Assembly (NCBI GenBank): GCA_937915785.1
Contig: CALGGY010000162.1
Span: 1 to 12,866, forward strand
Length of the DNA stretch: 12,866 nucleotides
Direction of reading: 5' to 3'
Origin: an uncultured Bacteroidales bacterium
GTDB lineage: Bacteria > Bacteroidota > Bacteroidia > Bacteroidales > P3
The notes beneath the pieces were generated by a model that saw nothing but the letters and a program-made list of their open reading frames with translations, had not been told where the DNA came from and ran no database searches. The position numbers and the translations under genes are program-made. Below, one piece after another: positions 6,260 through 12,866 of this stretch. The first letter of the stretch is position 1; each line of letters begins with the position of its first letter.

Positions 6260-6370
6260 TTTTTTTTGTTATTTTCGCGTGTTGTGAGGTAATGTGCTAC
6301 AAATCAGCGCTTTTGTGTTTTTTTGGCAAATTTACGCGTTTTCAGCCCATTTGTCCTGTACTTTTTTCAA

Positions 6371-6406
6371 CAAAAAAATCCGCACCTTACGAGGCGCGGA
6401 TTTTTT
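6371..6406. terminator. bidirectional intrinsic terminator below the peptidase gene
   Basis: ATCCGC-A-CCT pairs with AGG-C-GCGGAT around the loop TACG (6379-6401), with one A-C mismatch. A-rich sequence (6372-6378) flanks it on the left and T6 on the right, so it works on either strand. It lies about 25 nt past the stop of the minus-strand C1 peptidase. Confidence 0.8.
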
Positions 6407-6427
6407 GAAAAATCTTATATTGCAATT

Positions 6428-7846
6428 TTATTCTTCCGGCAGGAACATTGGGTCCCAGGCGGGGAGCATGATGGGTTTCTGGTTGAGCAGGGCTTTGGTT
6501 TTGGCGGGCATGTATTTGTCCTCAATCACCAGACGGAACATATACTCGTTGAACCATTCGTTGGTCATTATCAAAAAGCCGTTGTATCCGTATTTGTTGC
6601 CCCAGCTGTTTTCCACCATCCATTTTATGGGTTTGCCATTTTTGTCGATGTCCACGGCGCAGAGGGTCATGGCGTGGCTCGAGCCGCTGGCGTGTGTCAT
6701 AACGCGCTGTTTTTTGTCCATATTGAAAGTGGTGCCCATCAGCGAGGCGTAGTCGTAGTTGTTGATGTCCATAAAACCTTTTGAGCGGTCGAGGAACTTG
6801 GCCACGTCGCAGGAGAAGTACATCATGGTGCTGTCCTTGATGGAGGCTATGGCCATTTCGGCAATCTCGTCCATGGGCAGGTTCAGGTAGCGCCAGTTTT
6901 GTCCGTCGTACACGTGGCGGTCGTATTCTATCTCGTAAACTTTGTAGTATTCGCGGGTGGGGTCGTTCATAATCATGTAGTAGTTGCTGAAGTCTTCGTC
7001 AACAAATTCTTCGTAGAACGATTTTGGAGTATAGGTCTTGGTTTCCACGGGGTTGCCCTTGGCGTCCTTGCGGGTCCAAGTGAATTCGGTTGGGGGTACG
7101 CCGAAGTTGAGGGCCAGCATGCGGTAGATGGTCTGGAGCATTTCCACTTTGCGGTCCTGCAGTTTTTGTTCGGTAACGCCTTTTTTGGCGCTCATGTCGC
7201 GCAGCTCGAGGCCGAATTCGCGCAGTTTCAGCGATATAAGCGACGACAGTTGCGAGGTGTGTTCGCTGCTGTAGGTCTCGGGCATGGCGTCGGCGGGCAT
7301 AATGCCGTATTTGGTGAGTAGGTTGGCCACTCCGGTGAACTGGCCGCCGTCACCTATGGGGTTCTTAAAGAGCCATTCCACGGTTTTGTCGTTGAAATCG
7401 GACTTGCGGGTGTCTATCACAGCCTGCAGAAAGAGGTTGGATTTTTCCAGCTGGTCCCAGAAAAAGGTGTATACCTGCGAGAACTGGAAAGTGGCGGGCA
7501 GGTTGTGTTTGCGTATGGCCTTGTTGCGCAACACGTTCATTCCGGTGAACATCCAGCAGCGTCCCGATGATTTCTGGTCGGTGATGGCTTGCGAGTTGAC
7601 GCGGTTGGAGAAGTATGTGTTGAAAGCGGTGCTGTTTTCGGAGTTCTGTGCCAGTTTGTTCAGGTCGATGCTGTTCATGGCATTGCGCAAGGCCTTGTCC
7701 TCGGCGGTGTTTTTGTACGATTCCTGAATTTTGACCAAAGTTTCGGCGGATAGGCCTTTGGTGTCGGGTTCCTGTTTCTTTTTCTGACCATTTGCAGTTA
7801 GTGCCACGCAAACCAGTGCCAGAAGTATCCATTTTGTTTTGCTCAT
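6428..7846 (-). CDS. exported C1-family aminopeptidase (bleomycin hydrolase / PepC type)
   Basis: Papain-like cysteine peptidase of the C1B (bleomycin hydrolase/aminopeptidase C) family, 472 residues from the ATG at 7846. An in-frame ATG at 7900 would place 18 extra residues before the signal peptide, so 7846 is preferred. MSKTKWILLALVCVALTANGQ is a signal peptide cut before Gln, placing the enzyme in the periplasm, unlike the cytoplasmic Firmicutes PepC. Catalytic features, numbered from this start, are ITDQKSSGRCWMF with oxyanion-hole Gln91 and nucleophile Cys97, SSHAMTLCAVD with His391, and VENSWG with Asn413. The C-terminus ends in FLPEE, without further domains. The likely role is trimming amino acids from peptides imported or released in the envelope. 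It is monocistronic, divergent from the TPM gene, with a -7 box at 7921-7928 and a terminator at 6371-6406. Confidence 0.93.
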   Translation of the reverse strand: MSKTKWILLALVCVALTANGQKKKQEPDTKGLSAETLVKIQESYKNTAEDKALRNAMNSIDLNKLAQNSENSTAFNTYFSNRVNSQAITDQKSSGRCWMFTGMNVLRNKAIRKHNLPATFQFSQVYTFFWDQLEKSNLFLQAVIDTRKSDFNDKTVEWLFKNPIGDGGQFTGVANLLTKYGIMPADAMPETYSSEHTSQLSSLISLKLREFGLELRDMSAKKGVTEQKLQDRKVEMLQTIYRMLALNFGVPPTEFTWTRKDAKGNPVETKTYTPKSFYEEFVDEDFSNYYMIMNDPTREYYKVYEIEYDRHVYDGQNWRYLNLPMDEIAEMAIASIKDSTMMYFSCDVAKFLDRSKGFMDINNYDYASLMGTTFNMDKKQRVMTHASGSSHAMTLCAVDIDKNGKPIKWMVENSWGNKYGYNGFLIMTNEWFNEYMFRLVIEDKYMPAKTKALLNQKPIMLPAWDPMFLPEE

Positions 7847-7920
7847 AAAAAATGTTTTGGTTATTCTAAGAATTTTGTTTCCAGTTAGTTCTATTGTCAT
7901 TGTGATAATGGAACGTTTCG

Positions 7921-7928
7921 CAAAGATA
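7921..7928 (-). promoter_or_regulatory. -7 promoter element of the peptidase gene
   Basis: CAAAGATA on the plus strand reads TATCTTTG on the minus strand, matching TAnnTTTG. It lies about 75 nt upstream of the ATG at 7846. No TTTG is found at the expected upstream spacing, so only the -7 part is supported. Confidence 0.5.
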
Positions 7929-8019
7929 CCAAAAAAAATCCAATAATTGAGGTTTGTGGCAATTTTTATTTGAAAAGTGTGTTATTAGTGCGGCAAAATA
8001 ATGAAATGCCCGTATTTTT

Positions 8020-8787
8020 ATGATGAAAGTGAAGAAACTTATTTCGATATTGCTTTTGGCATTGGCGGTGTCTGCGGTGAGAGCGGGTATTCCGCAGCGT
8101 CCGGTTCCGGAGCGTTTGGTGAACGACTTTGCCAACGTTTTCAACAAGTTCCAGATGGATTCGATGGAACGTAGGCTGGTGGAATTGGACGACAGTACCG
8201 GTAACCAGATTGCAGTAGTGGTGGTTTCAACCCTCGACGGCTACGCTATTGCCGACTACGCTTATGAGCTTGGCAGAAAATGGGGTGTGGGGCAAGAGAA
8301 AGAGAACAACGGTGTGGTGATAGTGGTGAAGGTAAAAAATGAGACAAAAGGCCAAGCGTTTATCGCCACCGGATATGGTTTGGAGGGGGCTCTGCCCGAT
8401 GCCACTTGCAAGCAAATTGTAGAGCGCGAGATGATACCGCATTTCAAAGAAAACGACTACTATGGCGGCATAGAAGCTGCGTTGGACGTGATAATACCTA
8501 TTGTAAAGGGCGAATATTCGTACAAGGATTACGAAGGGGACGACACAGCGGCTATTGTATTGGTGTTTCTCTTTTTTATAGTGATAATTGCGGTGATGGT
8601 ATGGGCATCGAAACATGGTGGCGGCACCACGTACAGCAGTGGCGGAGCTTCCAGCTCGGGACCGATATTTTGGGGTGGCAGTATTGGAGGTTTCGGCGGT
8701 TCGTCGGGCGGCGGATTCAGCAGTGGCGGGTTTGGCGGTTTCGGAGGCGGCAGCTTTGGCGGTGGCGGCGCCGGCGGCAGCTGGTAG
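8020..8787 (+). CDS. TPM-domain protein with glycine-rich C-terminus (YgcG family)
   Basis: A 255-residue exported protein. Residues 1-22 (MMKVKKLISILLLALAVSAVRA) are a signal peptide. The TPM (TLP18.3/Psb32/MOLO-1) domain spans about residues 30-170: LVNDFANVF at its start, NQIAVVVVSTLDG, WGVGQEKENNGVVIVV, FIATGYGLEGALPD near the acidic metal site, then IPHFKENDYYGGIEAAL. A membrane span (IVLVFLFFIVIIAVMVWA, about 188-205) follows, and then a low-complexity Gly/Ser/Phe tail (SGGGFSSGGFGGFGGGSFGG) ending in GGSW. This is the classic architecture of the YgcG/DUF2233-adjacent TPM proteins, whose biochemical role is poorly defined (phosphatase and membrane-protein quality-control roles have been proposed). 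It is divergent from the peptidase and 93 nt upstream of trpS, which has its own -7 box. I see no clean promoter for it. Confidence 0.9.
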   Translation: MMKVKKLISILLLALAVSAVRAGIPQRPVPERLVNDFANVFNKFQMDSMERRLVELDDSTGNQIAVVVVSTLDGYAIADYAYELGRKWGVGQEKENNGVVIVVKVKNETKGQAFIATGYGLEGALPDATCKQIVEREMIPHFKENDYYGGIEAALDVIIPIVKGEYSYKDYEGDDTAAIVLVFLFFIVIIAVMVWASKHGGGTTYSSGGASSSGPIFWGGSIGGFGGSSGGGFSSGGFGGFGGGSFGGGGAGGSW

Positions 8788-8829
8788 GGCTACTTGTGCC
8801 AAAACACTGCCCAAAACCATATTTTTTTG

Positions 8830-8837
8830 TATATTTG
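8830..8837 (+). promoter_or_regulatory. -7 promoter element of trpS
   Basis: TATATTTG matches TAnnTTTG and lies 43 nt upstream of the trpS ATG, in the gap after the TPM gene. No TTTG occurs about 20 bp further upstream. It indicates that trpS can be transcribed independently of the TPM gene. Confidence 0.6.
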
Positions 8838-8880
8838 CAAAAGTTTTTGCAGAACATTATTTTGATATAACATACTGATT

Positions 8881-9879
8881 ATGAGTAAAGAAACTGTTGT
8901 TAGTGGCATACGTCCCACAGGTAATCTGCACCTTGGCAACTATTTTGGCGCATTGCGTAACTTTATACGTCTGCAGGACGAGTGCAACTGCTATTTTTTC
9001 ATAGCCGACTACCATTCGCTTACCACGCATCCCACTCCCGAAAACCTTTCGGGCAACGTGCGCCAGATACTGGTGGAGTACCTTGCCGCCGGCCTCGACC
9101 CCGAAAAAGCCACCATATACGTGCAAAGCGACCTGCCCGAAGTGGTGGAGCTGTATCTGTTCCTTAACATGAATGCCTATCTTGGTGAACTTGAGCGCGT
9201 TACATCCTTCAAGGACAAGGTGCGCCAGCAGCCCAACAACGTAAACGCCGGACTGCTTACCTATCCCACGCTGATGGCCGCAGACATACTTATCCACAAG
9301 GCCGCCAAAGTGCCTGTGGGCAAAGACCAGGAGCAGCATCTGGAGATGACCCGCACCTTTGCCAACCGTTTCAACAAAATGTACGGCATCGAGGTGTTCC
9401 CGTTGCCTCAGGCCTACAATTTCGGCAACGAGCTGGTGAAAATTCCCGGTCTCGACGGCAGCGGCAAAATGGGCAAGAGCGAGGGCGAAGGCAACGCCAT
9501 TTTCCTCAACGACGAGCCATCGGCAATACGCAAAAAAATAATGCGTGCCAAAACCGACATGGGTCCCACGGAGATGAACCAGGCAAAACCCACCGAAATA
9601 CAGAACCTTTTCACACTGATGAGCGTGGTGTCGGCACCCGAAAACGTGCAACATTTCGACGACCTGTACAACCGCTGCCAGATACGCTACGGCGACATGA
9701 AAAAACAGCTGGCCGAAGATATGGTGAATTTCACCGAGCCTTTCCGCCAACGCATTGCCGAGCTTTCGGGAAACACCGAATATCTCGACAAAGTGATGCG
9801 CCAAGGAGCCGAAAAAGCCCGCGAAAGCGCCCGCCGCACCCTGCACGAAGTAAGACAGACAATAGGTTTTATCAACTGA
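8881..9879 (+). CDS. trpS: tryptophanyl-tRNA synthetase
   Basis: A 332-residue class I aminoacyl-tRNA synthetase that charges tRNA-Trp with tryptophan using ATP (EC 6.1.1.2), acting as a cytoplasmic dimer. The HIGH-type signature is PTGNLHLGNY (12-21). The second ATP motif is KMGKS (196-200, the KMSKS equivalent), within DGSGKMGKSEGEGNAI. The tryptophan/ATP pocket segment VGKDQEQHLEMTR is at 146-158. The length matches bacterial TrpRS, so it is complete. The start at 8881 gives MSKETVVSGIRPTG, the expected N-terminus. It has its own -7 box at 8830-8837 and is followed after only 15 nt by the nuclease gene, suggesting co-transcription. Confidence 0.97.
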   Translation: MSKETVVSGIRPTGNLHLGNYFGALRNFIRLQDECNCYFFIADYHSLTTHPTPENLSGNVRQILVEYLAAGLDPEKATIYVQSDLPEVVELYLFLNMNAYLGELERVTSFKDKVRQQPNNVNAGLLTYPTLMAADILIHKAAKVPVGKDQEQHLEMTRTFANRFNKMYGIEVFPLPQAYNFGNELVKIPGLDGSGKMGKSEGEGNAIFLNDEPSAIRKKIMRAKTDMGPTEMNQAKPTEIQNLFTLMSVVSAPENVQHFDDLYNRCQIRYGDMKKQLAEDMVNFTEPFRQRIAELSGNTEYLDKVMRQGAEKARESARRTLHEVRQTIGFIN

Positions 9880-9894
9880 TCACAGGATGGTACT

Positions 9895-10665
9895 ATGAAA
9901 AGCATTTTTTTGAAAATAGTGCCTGCTGTACTACTTTTGATGTGCTCGTGTCGCACGGCGTCGAGCCAGCAGCAGGGACCAGGCTACGAACTGCCCGCCA
10001 CCACGGACAGCGACATGGTGGTTACGCATGTGGGCTACACTGCATCGTACGACTGCCAGCGCCTTGTGCCCAAATGGGTAGCCTACGAGCTTACGCGCGA
10101 GGAAACCGCAGGCACCGTGCCCCGCAAGGGCAACGACTTTTGGAACCGGGACTCCGATATTAAATGCCGTCAGGCGCATTACAAGGACTACAGCGGCACC
10201 TTGTGGGACCGCGGACACATGGCCCCCGCCGCCGATATGAAATGGAGCGTGGAGGCAATGCGGCAGAGTTTTCTGCTTACCAACTGCTGCCCGCAAAACC
10301 GCCAGCTCAACTCCAACTCGTGGGAGGCCACTGAAAACATGGGACGTCGTCTGGCACGGCATTATGGCAAGGTGTGGATAGTGTGCGGACCGGTGTTCTA
10401 CAACAACCAATACGGCACCATAGGACGCAACAACGTGGCTGTGCCCGATGCTTTTTTCAAGGCTTTTCTTGTAGAAGAAAACGGCAAATTCTCCGCCATG
10501 GGGCTGATAATGTACAACACACCCGAACATCAGGATATCAAGGAATGTTCCATGTCGGTTGACGAGCTGGAAGCCACCATCGGTATAGACTTGTTCCACT
10601 CACTGCCCGACGATGTGGAGGAAGAGGCAGAAAACCATTTGGAAGGATTTTGGTGGGGGATTTGA
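9895..10665 (+). CDS. exported DNA/RNA non-specific endonuclease (NucA family), probable lipoprotein
   Basis: A 256-residue beta-beta-alpha-metal nuclease of the Endonuclease_NS family, which cuts DNA and RNA without sequence preference using Mg2+. The signature DRGHMAPAAD is at 105-114, with His108 as the general base. The metal-binding Asn lies in LLTNCCPQNRQLN (N130), and the following SWEATENMGRR provides the conserved Trp and Glu region. The N-terminus MKSIFLKIVPAVLLLMCSCR is a signal sequence whose Met-Cys-Ser-Cys (Cys19) resembles a lipobox, so it is either lipid-anchored or secreted. The likely role is extracellular or periplasmic nucleic acid scavenging. It begins 15 nt after the trpS stop, so it probably shares its transcript. 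The pairing with trpS has no evident functional logic. It is followed by a repeat-rich intergenic region and a convergent gene. Confidence 0.92.
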   Translation: MKSIFLKIVPAVLLLMCSCRTASSQQQGPGYELPATTDSDMVVTHVGYTASYDCQRLVPKWVAYELTREETAGTVPRKGNDFWNRDSDIKCRQAHYKDYSGTLWDRGHMAPAADMKWSVEAMRQSFLLTNCCPQNRQLNSNSWEATENMGRRLARHYGKVWIVCGPVFYNNQYGTIGRNNVAVPDAFFKAFLVEENGKFSAMGLIMYNTPEHQDIKECSMSVDELEATIGIDLFHSLPDDVEEEAENHLEGFWWGI

Positions 10666-10670
10666 GGATA

Positions 10671-10684
10671 GTTCGGAGTTCGGA
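10671..10684. repeat. tandem heptamer duplication
   Basis: GTTCGGA is repeated exactly twice (10671-10677 and 10678-10684), just after the nuclease stop codon. It lies at the edge of the longer microsatellites downstream. Confidence 0.5.
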
Positions 10685-10714
10685 ATAGGGCGGGAGCCAG
10701 TTGTTTTATTGTTG

Positions 10715-10786
10715 GGAGTTAAGGAGTTAAGAAGTTGAGAAGTTAAGGAGTTGATGAGTTGATGAGTTGAGAAGTTAAGAAGTTAA
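10715..10786. repeat. microsatellite of nine 8-bp units, consensus GRAGTTRA
   Basis: Nine uninterrupted octamers: GGAGTTAA twice, then GAAGTTGA, GAAGTTAA, GGAGTTGA, TGAGTTGA twice, and GAAGTTAA twice. AGTT is invariant in every unit and there are no length changes. All variation is substitution, mainly A/G. The array is non-coding, lies between the convergent nuclease and hydrolase genes, and is separated by 16 nt from a second array of different period. Confidence 0.9.
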
Positions 10787-10802
10787 GAGGTGGAACTATA
10801 AA

Positions 10803-10858
10803 TTGTCCATTATCCATTGTACATTGTCCATTGTTCATCGTACATTGTTCATTGTTCC
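10803..10858. repeat. microsatellite of eight 7-bp units, consensus TTGTNCA
   Basis: Eight uninterrupted heptamers: TTGTCCA, TTATCCA, TTGTACA, TTGTCCA, TTGTTCA, TCGTACA, TTGTTCA and TTGTTCC. The last two overlap the 3' end of the minus-strand hydrolase gene, supplying its final Glu-Gln codons and its TGA stop (10851-10849). Confidence 0.9.
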
Positions 10859-12708
10859 AAAATCCAATCGGCCATGAGCTTGAGCACTTCGGGTGAGAAG
10901 GTTTCTTCGATGGTGATGTACTCGTCGGGCAGGCCGGTGGTGCAGTGCTGGAAAAGATGGTTGAGCGAGGGCAAAGAACGGGTGTCGGTCTTGCCTTTGG
11001 ACAGCTCTTTTATGCGCGCAAGATTCTCTTTTGTAAGTACTTGCGCATCCTTTTCACCGCCAAGGGCAAGTATGGGGCATTTCACCTTGGGCAGATACTG
11101 TGCGGCATCCAATTTGAGGAAAGTTTTGAGCCACGGCATAGTCAATTGCTGGCTCCACCCGAAGAGCGACTTTTTGTCCAAACCAACGGTCTGCAACTGG
11201 CTTTGAGAAAGGTTCGGGCAGTTGTGGCTTATAATCTCCTGCAAGGTGGGTATGAGCTTGCCCTTGGGCCCGATGGTGTCGGCAACGACGAAAAACTCCC
11301 TCATGCAGGCAAGACGTTTTTCGACAAGCGAGTCGGGCACGTCCTGCAGCTCAAACAGACGCCGGTTTTGCTGCAGAAGTACCTCGGCGCCAGAGCATCC
11401 CTGTCCGGCAAGAAAAATAACGAACCGTACTTTATTGCTTCCGGCGGCAACAATTTGAGCGATTAGTGCCCCTTCGCTGTGTCCGGCAATGCCCACCCGC
11501 TTGCTGTCGATACGCTTGTGCTTGCGCAGAAAATCGAAGGCGCCTCGGGCGTCGTTGGCAAAGTCGAGGGTTGTGGCTTTGGCCGCGTCGCCGGTGCTGT
11601 GGCCCGCGCCGCGGTCGTCGTAGCGGAGCACGGCAATGCCGCGGCTGGCGAAATAGTCGGCGATGACAAGGAAAGGCTTGTGCTGGAAAAGCTCCTCGTC
11701 GCGGTTTTGTTGCCCCGAGCCGGAGACAAGCACCACGGCGGGGAAACGGCCCTCTTTGCGGGGAAGGGTGAGCGTACCAGAAAGGGTGGTGCGGCCATCC
11801 TTGGAAGTTACGGTAACTTCTTCTTCATCAAAGGAATAAGGCGGCTGAGGAGTCTGCGGACGGTTGGCCTTGAACGGGCCCAAAGTGGGATTGAAAGTGA
11901 TGGCGGAGCTTGCGAGGAACTGTTTGAAAGTGCCTTCGAAAGTGTTGGTACCACGGTTGTAAACAGCTGTTATTTTGAGACTTATATCCTTGCAACGGAA
12001 ATTAAGCGTGTCGCCCGAAAAGCTCCACGATGTGGGATGGATGGCGGCGTTGCCCTGAAACACGGAGTAGATTACCGGCACCACGCTGTCGCCGCTGCGC
12101 TGGAAAGTGAGGTCCAACGGCAGATGCACGGCCACGGCAAGCCAGTAGCGGTCTTCAAAGTCCCGCAGGTCGGAGGACTGGGCGTTACCAGATACATTTG
12201 AAAGATTGTCGCAACATTTTTTAGAGAAAAACTGATTATCAACATTTTTACCATCGGATTGATATTGCAGGAGTTTTTCATCCCTTACTTGCCTCCACAC
12301 ATCATCATACTGGTTTCCGTACAAAATATTGAACGACAATACATTCCGCATAGTTTCCACAACAATATGATTATGGTTTAAAACCAACTCAAGCAGCTCA
12401 GGTTTTCCGTGTTTGTTGCCTTTCTTCTCGAAAAGCACCTTTGCCCTTAAAGCCTTTCCAGCATCTGGGAACACGAAGGCCATACAGGTAAGCACTGTTT
12501 TATTGTTGCAGCAATCTTTTATCCTATAACAATTTTGTGTGTTGCCGCCCCGCGTTATGTATGTAAAGCCGCTTCTCGTCATCAAATTCATCACCCCGGC
12601 AACATCATCGTCTGACATCGATTCCATACAAAAGCAGGAGTCAAAAGGATTTTGACCACGTACAAAAGTTGAACAAACAATAAAAATTATGATAAAAACT
12701 TTTTTCAT
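10849..12708 (-). CDS. exported alpha/beta hydrolase with an extra cysteine-rich N-terminal region
   Basis: A 619-residue chain. Residues 1-18 (MKKVFIIIFIVCSTFVRG) are a signal peptide followed by Gln. Residues 25-170 are a novel-looking region with eight cysteines (25, 27, 60, 66, 67, 75, 165, 166). Residues 178-275 resemble the beta-rich lead domain of Bacteroidota exported hydrolases (DRYWLAVAVHLPLDLTF, then VFQGNAAIHPTSWSFSGDTL). Residues 295-619 are the alpha/beta hydrolase: oxyanion segment SGSGQQNRDE (329-338), nucleophile elbow GHSEG (409-413, Ser411), acid GGEKD (Asp554) and base SLNHLF (His584). The substrate is unknown; esterase or acyl-peptidase activity is plausible. Bases coding residues 1-177 are sharply AT-richer than the rest, suggesting a fusion. 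The ATG overlaps the stop of an upstream ORF (ATGA), suggesting translational coupling. Confidence 0.9.
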   Translation of the reverse strand: MKKVFIIIFIVCSTFVRGQNPFDSCFCMESMSDDDVAGVMNLMTRSGFTYITRGGNTQNCYRIKDCCNNKTVLTCMAFVFPDAGKALRAKVLFEKKGNKHGKPELLELVLNHNHIVVETMRNVLSFNILYGNQYDDVWRQVRDEKLLQYQSDGKNVDNQFFSKKCCDNLSNVSGNAQSSDLRDFEDRYWLAVAVHLPLDLTFQRSGDSVVPVIYSVFQGNAAIHPTSWSFSGDTLNFRCKDISLKITAVYNRGTNTFEGTFKQFLASSAITFNPTLGPFKANRPQTPQPPYSFDEEEVTVTSKDGRTTLSGTLTLPRKEGRFPAVVLVSGSGQQNRDEELFQHKPFLVIADYFASRGIAVLRYDDRGAGHSTGDAAKATTLDFANDARGAFDFLRKHKRIDSKRVGIAGHSEGALIAQIVAAGSNKVRFVIFLAGQGCSGAEVLLQQNRRLFELQDVPDSLVEKRLACMREFFVVADTIGPKGKLIPTLQEIISHNCPNLSQSQLQTVGLDKKSLFGWSQQLTMPWLKTFLKLDAAQYLPKVKCPILALGGEKDAQVLTKENLARIKELSKGKTDTRSLPSLNHLFQHCTTGLPDEYITIEETFSPEVLKLMADWILEQ

Positions 12709-12866
12709 ATTTTTACAAGAGGCGGCCGTTCTGCCTTCTCATATTCAATTACTAACTTGCCAGATTTTCCTATTATGGGGACTTCTAATTTTACATTATT
12801 TTTGAATAACGAGCCATTTTGTCCGATTTTTTTGCGAAGCCCGTTGAACAAAAAACGACAAAACGA
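12705..12866 (-). CDS. C-terminal part of an unknown protein, partial at the window edge
   Basis: On the minus strand one frame is open from the window end for 53 codons to a TGA at 12707-12705. That TGA overlaps the ATG of the hydrolase by the ATGA arrangement typical of translationally coupled genes. The visible end includes GLRKKIGQNGSLFKNNVK, then LEVPIIGKSGKLVIEYEKAE and finally RPPLVKI, a basic, beta-strand-like sequence. It contains no signal or membrane segment and matches no family I recognise. Composition is AT-rich like the first third of the hydrolase gene, so both may belong to the same acquired block. The start lies outside the window. Confidence 0.6.
   Translation of the reverse strand, partial: SFCRFLFNGLRKKIGQNGSLFKNNVKLEVPIIGKSGKLVIEYEKAERPPLVKI

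Noticed and set aside
7953..7972. TTTG plus TTTATTTG as a promoter for the TPM gene
   Set aside because: The -7 box has a mismatch at the conserved TA and the spacing of 8 bp is far too short.
8787..8830. Possible terminator after the TPM gene (GGGC/GCCC with GTG/CAC inside, then T7)
   Set aside because: The stem is short and broken by an internal loop, so it is too weak to annotate.
8857..9846. 329-codon open frame on the minus strand, antisense to nearly all of trpS
   Set aside because: It is a shadow frame produced by GC-rich codon use in trpS. Its His/Val/Gly-rich translation is not protein-like, and trpS on the other strand has full catalytic motifs.
1..12866. CRISPR arrays, tRNA or rRNA genes
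   Set aside because: No repeat-spacer pattern and no cloverleaf or rRNA-like sequence was seen. The only tandem arrays are the spacer-less 7- and 8-bp microsatellites.

Overview
The window looks like chromosome of a Bacteroidales-type bacterium (phylum Bacteroidota). The evidence is promoter boxes of the TAnnTTTG class upstream of pckA, trpS and the papain-like peptidase gene, little use of Shine-Dalgarno leaders, exported proteins cut before Gln or carrying short lipoboxes, and typical Bacteroidales products (ATP-type PEP carboxykinase, exported C1 aminopeptidase, TPM protein, secreted NucA-type nuclease). GC-rich housekeeping genes alternate with AT-rich accessory blocks. For example, bases 3241-3300 in pckA contain 36 G+C of 60, whereas 4741-4800 in the lipoprotein gene contain 19 of 60.

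Layout. 1-228: possible tail of a plus-strand gene and its terminator. 249-1190: minus-strand GH25 lysozyme and a small lysine-rich ORF whose upstream part was cut off by an IS1595-family element. 1194-2320: that element, whose transposase is split by an in-frame TAA exactly between its DNA-binding and catalytic domains. 2449-4203: pckA with promoter and terminator. 4204-4675: gene-free stretch with a 16-bp palindrome, two hairpins, a T9G10 tract and a repeat pair. 4676-5692: orphan Ser/Thr-rich lipoprotein. 5756-6427: relics, including the 5' end of an AAA/DUF4143-type ATPase with Walker A box, then a bidirectional terminator. 6428-7846: exported bleomycin-hydrolase-type peptidase. 8020-8787: TPM-domain protein. 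8881-10665: trpS followed closely by an exported nuclease. 10666-10858: two adjacent microsatellites with periods of 8 and 7 bp. 10849-12708: chimeric exported alpha/beta hydrolase, translationally overlapped (ATGA) by a partial upstream ORF that runs off the window.

There is no clear multi-gene pathway. pckA (anaplerotic and gluconeogenic carbon flow) and trpS (translation) are housekeeping. GH25, the peptidase, the nuclease and the hydrolase are exported degradative enzymes of the envelope or surroundings. The most interesting signals are the hydrolase fusion with an abrupt base-composition break, the domain-boundary stop in the transposase, the twin microsatellites (one supplies the hydrolase stop codon), and the ATPase relic.
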